From Eutreptiella sp. 'Long Island Sound 2002' (lineage: Eukaryota > Euglenozoa > Euglenophyceae > Eutreptiales > Eutreptiaceae), in contig OZ038385.1 of the NCBI GenBank assembly GCA_964036045.1, positions 44,195,722 through 44,259,721 of the forward strand: DNA of 64,000 nt, in the 5' to 3' direction. Below are positions 38,901 through 49,925 of the stretch, one piece after another (position 1 is the stretch's first letter; every line of letters begins with the position of its first letter). The notes under the pieces were generated by a model. It made no database searches and was not told where the DNA came from. It worked only from the letters and a program-made list of their open reading frames with translations. Made by a program: the position numbers and the translations under genes.

Positions 38901-41900
38901 GGTTGGCCCGCAACCGCCGTCAGTTTCCCCGGGACCGCGACCGCCGTCGTTTGGCTCGCAACCGCCGTCAGTTTCCCCGGGACCGCAACCGCCGTCGGTT
39001 GGCCCCCGACCGCCGTCAGTTTCCCCGGGACCGCGACCGCCGTCGTTTGGCCCGCAACCGCCGTCAGTTTCCCCGTGACCGCGACCGCCGTCGGTTGGCC
39101 CGCAACCGTCGTCAGTTTCCCCGTGACCGCGACCGCCGTCGGTTGGCCCGCAACCGCCGTCAGTTTCCCCGGGACCGCGACCGCCGTCGGTTGGCCCGCA
39201 ACCGTCGTCAGTTTCCCCGGGACCGCGGCCGCCGTCGGTTGGCCCGCAACCGTCGTCAGTTTCCCCGGGACCGCGACCGCCGTCCGTTGGCCCGCAACCG
39301 CCGTCAGTTTCCCCGGCACCGCGACCGCCGTCGGTTGGCCGGCAACCGTCGTCGGTTTTCCCGTGACCGCGACCGCCGTCGGTTGGCCCGCAACCGTCGT
39401 CAGTTTCCCCGTGACCGCGACCGCCGTCGGTTGGCCCGCAACCGCCGTCAGTTTCCCCGGGACCGCGACCGCCGTCGGTTGGCCCGCAACCGCCGTCGTT
39501 TTCCCCGGGACCGCGACCGCCGTCGGTTGGCCCGCAACCGTCGTCAATTTCCCCGGGACCGCGACCGCCGTCGGTTGGCCCGCAACCGCCGTCAGTTTCC
39601 CCGTGACCGCGACCGCCGTCGGTTGGCCCGCAACCGTCGTCAGTTTCCCCGGGACCGCGGCCGCCGTCGGTTGGCCCGCAACCGTCGTCAGTTTCCCCGG
39701 GACCGCGACCGCCGTCGGTTGGCCCGCAACCGCCGTCAGTTTCCCCGGGACCGCGACCGCCGTCGGTTGGCCGGCAACCGTCGTCAGTTTTCCCGTGACC
39801 GCGACCGCCGTCGGTTGGCCCGCAACCGCCGTCAGTTTCCCCGTGACCGCGACCGCCGTCGGTTGGCCCGCAACCGCCGTCAGTTTCCCCGGGACCGCGA
39901 CCGCCGTCGGTTGGCCCGCAACCGCCGTCAATTTCCCCGGGACCGCGACCGCCGTCGGTTGGCCCGCAACCGCCGTCAGTTTCCCCGTGACCGCGACCGC
40001 CGTCGGTTGGCCCGCAACCGTCGTCAGTTTTCCCGTGACCGCGACCGCCGTCGGTTGGCCCGCAACCGCCGTCAGTTTCCCCGGGACCGCGACCGCCGTC
40101 GGTTGGCCCGCAACCGTCGTCAGTTTCCCCGTGACCGCGACCGCCGTCGGTTTCCCCGGGACCGCGACCCCCGTCGGTTGGCCCGCAACCGCCGTCAATT
40201 TCCCCGGGACCGCGACCGCCGTCGGTTGGCCCGCAACCGCCGTCAGTTTCCCCGTGACCGCGACCGCCGTCGGTTGGCCCGCAACCGCCGTCAATTTCCC
40301 CGTGACCGCAACCGCCGTCGGTTGGCCCGCAACCGCCGTCAGTTTCCCCGGGACCGCGACCGCCGTTGGTTGGCCCGCAACCGTCGTCAGTTTCCCCGTG
40401 ACCGCGACCGCCGTCGGTTTCCCCGGGACCGCGACCGCCGTCGGTTGGCCCGCAACCGCCGTCAGTTTCCCCGGGACCGCGACCGCCGTCGGTTGGCCCG
40501 CAACCGTCGTCAGTTTCCCCGGGACCGCGACCGCCGTCGGTTGGCCCGCAACCGTCGTCAGTTTCACCGGGACTGCGACCGCCGTCGGTTGGCCCGCAAC
40601 CGCCGTCAGTTTCCCCGGGACCGCGACCGCCGTCGCTTGGCCCGCAACCGTCGTCAGTATACCCGGGACCGCGACCGCCGTCGGTTGGCCCGCAACCGCC
40701 GTCAGTTTCCCCGGGACCGCGACCGCCGTCGGTTGGCCCGCAACCGCCGTCAGTTTCCCCGGGACCGAGACCGCCGTCGGTTGGCCCGCAACCGCCGTCA
40801 GTTTCCCCGTGACCGCAACCGCCGTCGGTTGGCCGGCAACCGTCGTCAGTTTTCCCGTGACCGCGACCGCCGTCGGTTGGCCCGCAACCGCCGTCAGTTT
40901 CCCCGGGACCGCGACCGCCGTCGGTTGGCCCGCAACCGCCGTCAGTTTCCCCGGGACCGCGACCGCCGTCGGTTGGCCCGCAACCGCCGTCAATTTCCCC
41001 GGGACCCCGACCGCCGTCGGTTGGCCCGCAACCGTCGTCAGTTTCCCCGTGACCGCGACCGCCGTCGGTTGGCCCGCAACCGTCGTCAGTTTCCCCGTGA
41101 CCGCGACCGCCGTCGGTTGGCCCGCAACCGCCGTCATTTTCCCCGGGACGGCGACCGCCGTCGGTTGGCCCGCAACCGTCGTCAGTTTCCCCGGGACCGC
41201 GACCGCCGTCGGTTGGCCCGCAACCGCCGTCAGTTTCCCCGTGACCGCGACCGCCGTCGGTTGGCCCGCAACCGTCGTCAGTTTCCCCGGGACCGCGACC
41301 GCCGTCGGTTGGCCCGCAACCGTCGTCAGTTTCCCCGGGACCGCGACCGCCGTCGGTTGGCCCGCAACCGCCGTCAGTTTCCCCGGGACCGCGACCGCCG
41401 TCGGTTGGCCCGCAACCGTCGTCAGTTTCCCCGTGACCGCGACCGCCGTCCGTTGGCCCGCAACCGTCGTCAGTTTCCCCGTGACCGCGACCGCCGTCGG
41501 TTGGCCCGCAACCGCCGTCAGTTTCCCCGGGACCGCGACCGCCGTCGGTTGGCCCGCAACCGCCGTCAATTTCCCCGGGACCGCGACCGCCGTCGGTTGG
41601 CCCGCAACCGCCGTCAGTTTCCCCGTGACCGTGACCGCGACCGCCGTCGGTTGGCCCGCAACCGTCGTCAGTTTCCCCGTGACCGCGACCGCCGTCGGTT
41701 TCCCCGGGACCGCGACCGCCGTCGGTTGGCCCGCAACCGCCGTCAATTTCCCCGGGACCGCGACCGCCGTCGGTTGGCCCGCAACCGCCGTCAGTTTCCC
41801 CGTGACCGCGACCGCCGTCGGTTGGCCCGCAACCGTCGTCAGTTTCCCCGTGACCGCGACCGCCGTCGGTTGGCCCGCAACCGCCGTCAGTTTCCCCGGG

Positions 41901-42106
41901 ACCGCGACCGCCGTCGGTTGGCCCGCAACCGTCGTCAGTTTCCCCGTGACCGCGACCGCCGTCGGTTTCCCTGGGACCGCGACCGCCGTCGGTTGGCCCG
42001 CAACCGCCGTCAGTTTCCCCGGGACCGCGACCGCCGTCGTTTGGCCCGCAAACGCCGTCAGTTTCCCCGGGACCGCAACCGCCGTCGGTTGGCCCCCGAC
42101 CGCCGT
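35950..42106. repeat. Pair of roughly 3.1-kb duplicated blocks at the gene-proximal end
   Basis: Rare variants recur at offsets of about 3.09-3.19 kb: gggaccgcgg (36081 and 39219), ccgtccgttgg (near 36142 and 39280), tatacccggg (37568 and 40658) and the gaccgtgaccgcgacc insertion (38441 and 41627). The offset changes in steps of 48 or 96 bp, so whole units were gained or lost after the duplication. This part is poorer in the ggga-linked half-units that are frequent further left. Confidence 0.7.
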
Positions 42107-42532
<426 letters not shown>

Positions 42533-42633
42533 GGCGTCGATGGGCCGCCGGCGGTCGACTTGGCCCGGCATCAGCTGCTTCATGAGATCCCTGCCCTCCT
42601 CGCCAGGGCTCCTTTTAACAAGTCAGCACCACC

Positions 42634-42680
42634 GGGGGGGGGGGGGAGGGGGGCACCATCCCCTGGACCCCCCCCCCCCC
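42634..42680. repeat. G-run/C-run foldback downstream of the icd stop
   Basis: A run of about 20 G (interrupted by one A, 42634-42653) is followed after about 14 bases by a run of 13 C (about 42668-42680). In RNA or single-stranded DNA this could form a G:C hairpin of about a dozen pairs. It lies 100-150 bases past the stop codon and could be in the 3' UTR. Homopolymer lengths may be inaccurate. Confidence 0.6.
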
Positions 42681-42733
42681 AGACCACTATGCCCCCCCAG
42701 ACCACTATGCCCCCCCAGACCACTATGCCCCCC
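42681..42733. repeat. Three copies of an 18-bp repeat
   Basis: The unit agaccactatgccccccc starts at 42681, 42699 and 42717. The third copy decays into related C-rich sequence (cagtacggtgcccccc). No function is apparent. Confidence 0.9.
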
Positions 42734-42739
42734 ACAGTA

Positions 42740-45080
42740 CGGTGCCCCCCCCACATCAGTGCGCCCCCCACAACCCTCCGGATCGTTTTGGGATACTGCG
42801 ATTGAGCATTGTGCCTGCCACACGGAGCATTCACCGCCGAGGCTCCAACGCACGTGCACCGACGCAGCCGCAAGCCCAAGTGATGAGTAACAGAGGTTGT
42901 AGTGACGTCCTGACGCGATCCCTCTGCTCCAAGTCTCATATCTCATTCACTGTACGCCGGATTGCCACCGGCCTCTCCATTTCTCTATATATGCATCTTT
43001 CGATTGTTATGTTAGGGTTGCGCACCAGCCCCAAACGTGCATGTCAAAGCAAAGGGCAGGGTCTATATTGGTCATGACTGTCACGTCCAATTGGGTGGCC
43101 GGCAGCCTGCACCCACCTTGCCCCAAGCACTCCCACTGTGGGATGCAGCAGGGCTGCTTCTACTGTGGTACAGCCTGGTGCAAGGGCCTACCGTGTGTGC
43201 TCGCGACCATTCCGAGCCGAGGCCAGTGTGATGATGAGGCCTGAGACACTCCCCGGTCATCCGCTTCGGGCCCTGGTTGCAGTGATGTGCTGTGCTATGA
43301 GGATGGTTGGGTCTCGCTCCTTTTGTGCTCCAGCACAAAGTCATCCCTGAATTAGCAATGCAGTATGGTGCATACAGCTGTATGAAATAGGAGGAGGCGG
43401 TGGTGGTGTCTGTCCGGACGGTACCATCCTGCTTCAGCTTGTGGGATGTCAGTGAGACGTCGCGCCACAACTGAAAAGGTCTGTCTGCTCCCTCTTCCTC
43501 TGTGAGGCACAGCACCTGGTGATGTTTGGCCTAGAAATTGCACAGAAGCAGAATGTATGTTGCAGTACACTCCACCCAAGGGTACAACTGAAAGATTCAA
43601 TGGTCGGTTATACAGCGGCTGTGGATTGGCAGCATTGAAGCCCTCAAAGCCAGGGTGTCATACACATATTCATTGACAAATTCCAGCCCTAGCAGTTGAC
43701 ATGGGATTCCTGGTCCAATTTCATGCACGCCGTATCAAGGGGTAGAAGGCCCCCACACATGCAAGGAGGAAGGAGGAAGGTTAGAAGATGCAGTTTTGTA
43801 TGCGGTGGCTGGACACCAATCCAGAAAGCCTGATTTGGCGTCGACGTTTATCTCTCCAAAAGTTCACACTGTCAAAAGATTTTATCACTATCCTCCAGTG
43901 CACCAGGAGATAAACACTGGGGGGTAGGCAACGGAAGTCCCATCACACCTTTCCATCTGAGTAGCGCTTCAAGCTCAATAGTTCTTTGCGTGTCCTCTGC
44001 CGCTATTTCTCCCAATTGGAGTCGACACTTGCTTTCAAGGTGGAAGACATCTGTTGCATTTCCTTTCGGCACTTCTTGTTGGCTTTTGCGTGCAGCACCT
44101 TTTGACATGTGCATGTGGCTTCGGTGGAGTGCAACTCCACATAGCAATTCCCCCCGCCCCCCCTTGTATAAGCTACGCCCTTGTCCAAGCTACAGCGGGT
44201 GTAGGGACTGTATTAATTTGGTACCTAATTTGATTCGGTTTAAATGTAGTGCGGCCAGACTGGGGGGCAGGCTCTTGCATGCCGCAGTTTTTGTCACTAT
44301 CACTGTCACTATGCCACAACAATATTTTGTTCGACGTTTCACAGCACCGTGACGTGCTTGTGTCAGTTTGTCTGTCCACTGAACAGTGTCGGTTACCCAC
44401 AACACAACGGTCGCCTGCAGGCGAGATGCTGCAGCCTTTTGCCACCAAGATTTGCTCTCTTGGGCCCCCTCAATGAATGCATCAGTCATGGGAGTTTTCC
44501 AATCCTAGCAACAATCATTTAATCAAACGAAATCACTTTCGAAGGGAGGTTGTTAGATCAAGCGCAGGTGCGAGCGTTGTATACCCCCCCCCCCTTTGGG
44601 GGTCGTGCGCGTAGCATACCCCAATGTATGGTTTCTGACGTCTAACCCTTTGTAACATCATCATTTTGGGACTATCCCCCAATGATTTTTTGGTTTTTGA
44701 CACCCGTACCCCCCCGCACCTGGGTACCCCCTTTTTTTGGCGGGGGGGGGTCAAAACATCTTTGCGTATTGTGGCCGCTGTGTGTGTATTTGGACACGGG
44801 TCCTGAAGAATTCTTTTCTTGTATATGGACCCCCTAACCCATGGCGAGGGTCCCGGGTCCCAACTCCAGGTACCCCCCCCCCCCCTACGGCCCCTTGCTG
44901 TTGCGGATTTAGCCGTTTTCTCACCGGATAGCGTGTTTAGTGGCACTTGCAAGTTTTTTGAAGTTCGATTTTTCATGAAACCCTTCCGTTGCCCCTAGGA
45001 ACGGATGGGTGATCATTTGGCCACAATACCCCTAGTCCTGGACGAGTTCCTGTACCGCCTTTACGGCCAGCCGGGGGGGC
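42740..45080. other. Single-copy sequence with no supportable gene
   Basis: About 2.3 kb of mixed composition. Reading frames of up to 144 codons exist on both strands, but none has a recognisable domain or consistent coding character. Homopolymer C or G runs occur near 44585, 44745 and 44875, and a short ccccctttggggg hairpin lies near 44590. The first part may hold the icd 3' UTR, but no polyadenylation signal could be assigned. Confidence 0.6.
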
Positions 45081-45119
45081 CAGCCGGGCCACGGGGACTC
45101 CCTCTTCCCGGACCAGCCG

Positions 45120-45690
45120 CGTCCGCGGCCCCGCAACCCCTACCCCTGGGACGACTTTGTCGGCCCCCTGCCGGGGGACACCATCCGCCACCAGCCACGG
45201 CTCCGGCCGGGGATCCCGCCGGGCTGGCGGTGGCCCCAGGACTTCTTCCAAGACTTGGTCCGGTGGGCCCGGGCGCTGGCCTGGATGCCGGGGCCGGCGG
45301 AAGTCTCCTGGGCTGAGCTGGCCCTGGATTATGAGGTGTTTGTGGGGCGGGCGCTCCCAGCCTTCCCGGACCACCGGCTGCGGGGGACGCGCCTGCCGCT
45401 GCGGGGGCGAGCCCAAGTCCTGCGCAAGGCAGTAGGCCTGGCGGAGCGCCACCTTGCGGCGGGCACCGCTGCTGAGCCGCTCACTCCTGCCCCTGGGGGG
45501 CCGCGTGTGCGCGGGGCTTTCGGCCCGCTTGTTCTTCGCGGCGCGCCACGAGGTGATGTTGCAGCTTATGCACCAGGCAACGCATTGCCGGGACTCGTGG
45601 GTCCGGCGCCTGCGGGCGCCCGCCCGCATGCGGCCGCCGCTGGGCGACCGTTTTCTTTTGGACTACTTCCCACGCCCCCTCGAGCCCCCC
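45120..45690 (+). pseudogene. Decayed LINE-type retrotransposon, C-terminal fragment of the polymerase ORF
   Basis: Two adjacent reading frames together give a continuous protein-like sequence. The first frame (45120 to about 45465) includes PYPWDDFVGPLPGD, WPQDFFQDLVRWARALAW and VSWAELALDYEVFVGRALP. It ends with LPLRGRAQVLRKAVGLAERH. The sequence then continues in the next frame (about 45465-45690) with LLSRSLLPLGGRVCAGLSAR, then HCRDSWVRRLRAPARMRPPL and GDRFLLDYFPRP. I recall this pattern as the region after the reverse transcriptase domain in LINE-like elements of dinoflagellates. That is recognition from memory, not a search result. The frame change near 45458-45468 and an in-frame TAG at 45033 show that the copy is dead. 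No reverse transcriptase core (YADD-like box) is seen upstream, so the element is 5'-truncated. The alternative is a fragment of some other GC-rich gene. Confidence 0.5.
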
Positions 45691-45744
45691 TACTCTCGTA
45701 CGTTAGGAGGCCCCCACGGGCGCCGCCCGGAAGCGTCCCGCTCG

Positions 45745-46904
45745 TAGCCCCGCAGCGCAGCCGCCCACCGGGGGCGGGCAGTGGCACGCAGGGCGCGCTC
45801 TGCTTGGAGCATGGGGTGCCGTCGGGCGCTAGGTGCAGAAGCTCTGGCTGGGGCATCAGCCACTGCTCCCGGGCCACGAGGGACACACCGACCCCGCGGT
45901 GGGCCCACGCTGTCCGAGGGACCTTCTCCCGGGTCGCGCCGGGATGTCAGGTATTCGTCCCTAAGTACTGGCGCGCGGGAGCGGCCGCGTTGTCCTCGTG
46001 GCAGGGGCGGGCCCGCCCGGCCACCCAGGCCCTCCCGGACTTGGGCCCCCGGGCGACGCACTGGGCGCGGCCCCTCCCAGAATGATGGGCACCCGCCTCT
46101 CCTCGGCATTGGGGCCAGATGGCCCCAGGCCCCCGAAGCGCTAGGCGCTCGACCTCCTGGCTGACCGGGGGGGGGGCTCGGTAGATGAGAGGCCACCGCT
46201 ATCGGGTGGGGGGGACGCTGAGTCTTTCTGCCCCTCAGCAGCGGCCGGAGGAGACGGCGGCACTGGGCCGATGCCCGCGCGCACCTCCGTCCCCACCGCC
46301 TCCACGGGGGCGCAACCCGCACCGCGGGACCCATCCCCCCCCTGCCCCCCCTAGAAGAAGAGCAGCCCCCCCCACCGGGCTTCGCTCCCTGACATTTTCA
46401 GCCGCAATTCGGCGGCCCTGAGTAGCCGCGCTTTACCACGGCGTCGATCCCCGCCCAGGGGTCGGAGGCGGCCTCAGCCGAAGGCCACCAGGTCAGTAGC
46501 GGACATGCTCCGCGTACGCTCCCCCCCCCCTCACGCTGCGGCTGGGGCCGCAAGGGGGAGCTCCTTTGACCCAGTGGCGGACGCGCCCTCAGCGCCTTCG
46601 CCATCCGAGTCCACACTGCCGCAGCGGCAGCAGCACGGCAGTGCCAGCACGGAAGAGACCTAGTCCCCTCCTGCTCGTCCCTCCTGGCCGCCGTGCGGAC
46701 ACAAGCGGGGGGCTTGTAGGGGAGGCCGCGGGCGCCTGAACTCGACTTGGCCCACCTCCCCGCCCCTCTGCCTCTATACATAGGGCAGCGGATGCTAATA
46801 GACGAATGCCCTCTTTATGTCTTTTTCACCCTATTTGGGTGTTGGGGGGGGGGGGGGCTCCCAAGATGGCTAGGGCACAACCTGCGTATGCAGTTTTCCA
46901 GCCT
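45745..46904. other. GC-rich sequence without assigned genes
   Basis: This is GC-rich sequence with many overlapping reading frames on both strands and several long G or C runs (near 46170, 46520 and 46845). A minus-strand stretch around 46400-46480 reads EAASDPWAGIDAVVKRGYSG before a stop and looks faintly protein-like. I cannot name it. Part of this block may be 3' flank of the retrotransposon remnant. Confidence 0.45.
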
Positions 46905-49498
46905 CGGCGGCTCAAAAATGGAAATTTCCGAACCTGATTTTTTTGATGGTCGACTATACGTTTTGGGGAATTCGCGGATACACAATGTCCCCAATTTCAA
47001 AAAAAAAAAAAAAAGACCCGGGGAACCAAAAGCAATAGCTTGACCTAATCAAATCTCCAAAATATGAAAAATAGTCCCTCTGATTTTTTTACACAATTGG
47101 CATGGGTCCCTAAAGGCCACGGTCCCATAATATGAACGAATGGTTGCCTATAGGTTTTGAGGAATTCTGGACTACACAATGTCCCCAATTCAAAAAAAAA
47201 AAAAAAAAAAAAAGAACCGGGGAACCAAAAGCAATAGCTTAACATAATCAAATCTCCAAAATGTGAAAAATCGTCCCTGTGATTTTTTTACACAACTGGC
47301 ATGGGTTCCCAAAGGCCACGGTCCTATAATATGAACCAATGGTCGACGATACGTTTTGAGGAATTCGCGGATACACAATGTCCCCAATTGAAAAAAAAAA
47401 AAAACAAAAAGAACCGGGGAACCAAAAGAAATAGCTTGACCTAATCAAATCTTGAAAATATGAAAAATCGTTGCCCTGATTTTTTTACACAACTGGCATG
47501 GGTCCCTAAAGGCCACGGTCCCATAATATGAACCCATGGTCGACTATACGTTTTGAGGAATTCGCGAATAGACAATGTCCCCAATTCAAAAAAAAAAACA
47601 AAAAGAACCGGGGAACCAAAAGCAATAGCTTGACCCAATCAAATCTCCAAAATATGGAAAATCATCCGTCTGATTTTTTTACACAACTGCCATGGGTCCC
47701 TAAAGGCCACGGTCCCATAAGATGAACCAATGGTCGACTATACGTTTTGAGGAATTCGCGAATACACAATGTCCCCATTTAAAAAAAAAAAAAAAAAAAG
47801 AACCGGGGAACCAAAAGCAATAGCTTGACCTAATCAAATCTCCAAAATGTGAAAAATTGTCCCTCTGATTTTTTTTACACAACTGGCATGCGTCCCTAAA
47901 GGCCACGGTCCCATAATATGAACCAATGGTCGACTATACGTTTTGAGGAACTCGCGGATACACAATGTCCCCAATTTCAAAAAAAAAAAAATAATAAAAA
48001 GAACCGGGGAACCAAAAGCAATAGCTTGACCTAATCAAATCTCCAAAGTATGAAAGGTCGTCCCTCTGATTTTTTTACACAATTGGCATGGGTCCCTAAA
48101 GGCCACGGTCCCATAAGATGAACCAATGGTCGACTATACGTTTTGAGAAATTCGGGAATACACAATGTCCCAAATTCAAAAAAAAAAAAAATAAAGAACC
48201 GGGGAACCAAAAGCAATAGCTTGACCTAATCAAATCTCCAAAATATGAAAAATCGTCCCTCTGATTTTTTTACACAACTGGCATGCGTCCCTAAAGGCCA
48301 CGGTCCCATAAGATAAACCAATGGTCGACTATACGTTTTTGGGAATTCGCGAATACACAATATCCCCAATTCAAAAAAAAAACAAAAAGAACCGGGGAAC
48401 CAAAAGCAATAGCTTGACCTAATCAAATCTCCAAAATATGAAAAATCGTCCCTCTGATTTTTTTACACAATTGGCATGGGTCCCTAAAGGCCACGGTCCG
48501 ATAATCTGAACCAATGGTCGACTATACGTTTTGAGGAATTCGCGGAGACACAATGTCCGCAATTTCAAAAAAAAAAAAAAAAAAAAAGAACCGGGGAACC
48601 AAAAGCAATAGCTTGACCTAATCAAATCTCCAAAGTATGAAAGCTCGTCCCTCTGATTTTTTTACACAATTGGCATGGGTCCCTAAAGGCCACGGTCCCA
48701 TAAGATGAACCAATGGTCGACTATACGTTTTGAGAAATTCGGGAATACACAATGTCCCAAATTCAAAAAAAAAAAATAAAGAACCGGGGAACCAAAAGCA
48801 ATAGCTTGACCTAATCAAATCTCCAAAATATGAAAAATCGTCCCTCTGATTTTTTTACACAACTGGCATGGGTCCCTAAAGGCCACGGTCCCATAAGATA
48901 AACCAATGGTCGACTATACGTTTTTGGGAATTCGCGAATACACAATATCCCCAATTCAAAAAAAAAAAAACAAAAAGAACCGGGGAACCAAAAGCAATAG
49001 CTTGACCTAATCAAATCTCCAAAATATGAAAAATCGTCCCTCTGATTTTTTTACACAACTGGCATGGGTCCCTAAAGGCCACGGTCCCATAATCTGAACC
49101 AATGGTCGACTATACGTTTTGAGGAATTCGCGGATACACAATGTCCCCAATTTCAAAAAAAAAAAAAAAGAACCGGGGAACCAAAAGCAATAGCTTGACC
49201 TAATCAAATCTCCAAAATATGAAAAATCGTCCCTCTGATTTTTTTACACAACTGGCATGGGTCCCCCAAGGCCACGGTCCCATAATATGTACCAATGGTC
49301 AACTATACGTCTTGAGGAATTCGGGGATACACAATGTCCCCAATTCAAAAAAAAAAAAAAGAACCGGGGAACCAAAAGCAATAGCTTGACCTGATCACAT
49401 CTCCAAAATATGAGAAAATCGTCCCTCTGATTTTTTTAAACAACTGGCATGGGTACCTAAAGGCCACGGTCCCATAATATGAACCAATGGTCGACTAT
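46905..49498. repeat. Satellite array of about 195 bp, thirteen units plus partial ends
   Basis: The motif accggggaaccaaaagcaat marks each unit. Its gggg core falls at 47020, 47219, 47416, 47610, 47805, 48006, 48201, 48394, 48593, 48786, 48982, 49175 and 49366, giving periods of 191-201 bp. Each unit also contains tgatttttttacacaactgg, then aaaggccacggtcccataa, then tggtcgactatacgttttga. Each ends with an A tract of roughly 8-22 bases, whose length explains most of the period variation. The first unit is partial (from about 46905). The last stops within tcgactat at 49498. The roughly 66-codon minus-strand frames in each unit arise because 195 is 65 codons and are not genes. Confidence 0.95.
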
Positions 49499-49687
49499 GC
49501 GGAATGCCCTGACGTAGTCGAGGAAACTCGCTTTCTTTCAAGCTCAACATTCTCCATAGATACACTGGCTCATGGAATATGCAATCCAAACGTTGGCCCA
49601 ACACACGCATGAGCCCCAACGAGTCATCCTGTACAGCCTTCATCAAACTATGATAATACTCATCCTCATCGAACAGCTCATCCCATT
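49499..49687 (-). CDS. Partial coding-like exon of unknown function, cut by the satellite
   Basis: On the minus strand an open stretch of about 63 codons has protein-like composition unlike the neighbouring repeats. It reads WDELFDEDEYYHSLMKAVQD, then DSLGLMRVLGQRLDCIFHEP, then VYLWRMLSLKESEFPRLRQG. A possible splice acceptor, ttaatcag, ends just upstream at 49688, after an in-frame TAA. At its downstream side the frame runs directly into the satellite (tcgactat). I do not recognise the family. The acidic start, the mix of hydrophobic and charged residues and the lack of low complexity argue for a genuine protein fragment, either an exon of a disrupted gene or a transposon remnant. Confidence 0.35.
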
Positions 49688-49737
49688 CTGATTAATTTTT
49701 CTGACTGGGCATGGCATCCATTGGAGATTGATTTTGT

Positions 49738-49925
49738 GTGTACATTGTGTGTCAGCGCGCTCTGTGTGTGTCATTTGTGTGTCAGCGTGCTGTCTGTGTA
49801 TTCATTGTGTGTCAGCTGTCTGTGTGTTGTTTGTGTGTCAGCGCGCTGTCTGTGTGTTGTTTGTGTGTCAGCGCTCTCTTTGTGTCCGCTCTGTGTGTCA
49901 TTTGTGTGTCAGCGTGCTGTCTGCC
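49738..49925. repeat. Imperfect 30-bp tandem repeat rich in TG
   Basis: About six copies of a unit built around tttgtgtgtcagcgcgctgt followed by ctgtgtgttg. Copies vary in length and contain substitutions (tcagcgtgctg, tcagctgtctg, tcagcgctctc). No gene is visible. Confidence 0.85.

Larger units (their letters stand above)
1..42106. repeat. Giant 48-bp minisatellite array (about 870-880 units)
   Basis: The same 48-bp unit recurs from the first base to about 42106 with no foreign insertion that I can see. On the plus strand each unit reads roughly ccgcgaccgccgtcggttgg, then cccgcaaccgccgtcag, then tttccccggga. It is about 75% GC, has nine CpG, and carries more C than G on this strand. Common variants change ccccggga to ccccgtga, ccgcaacc to ggcaaccgtc, or cagttt to cattttc. 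Because 48 is a multiple of three and the unit lacks stops in several frames, it reads as an endless 16-residue peptide repeat (TATAVGWPATAVSFPG). Non-triplet indels break that frame, so I do not treat it as coding. The right end lies 80 bp before a splice acceptor. The left end is outside the window. Confidence 0.97.

Noticed and set aside
1-42106. CRISPR array
   Set aside because: The direct repeats are contiguous with no unique spacers, there are no cas genes, and the setting is eukaryotic.
43081-43515. 144-codon minus-strand frame
   Set aside because: No recognisable motif. The composition fits chance translation, and overlapping frames on the other strand are similar in length.
43872-44188. 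Overlapping minus-strand frames of 61-91 codons
   Set aside because: Two frames look equally plausible and each has stops nearby. No family is recognised and there is no splice support.
47045-49207. Series of about 66-codon minus-strand frames
   Set aside because: There is one per 195-bp satellite unit (65 codons) and each includes a phenylalanine run from the A tract. They are a by-product of the period.
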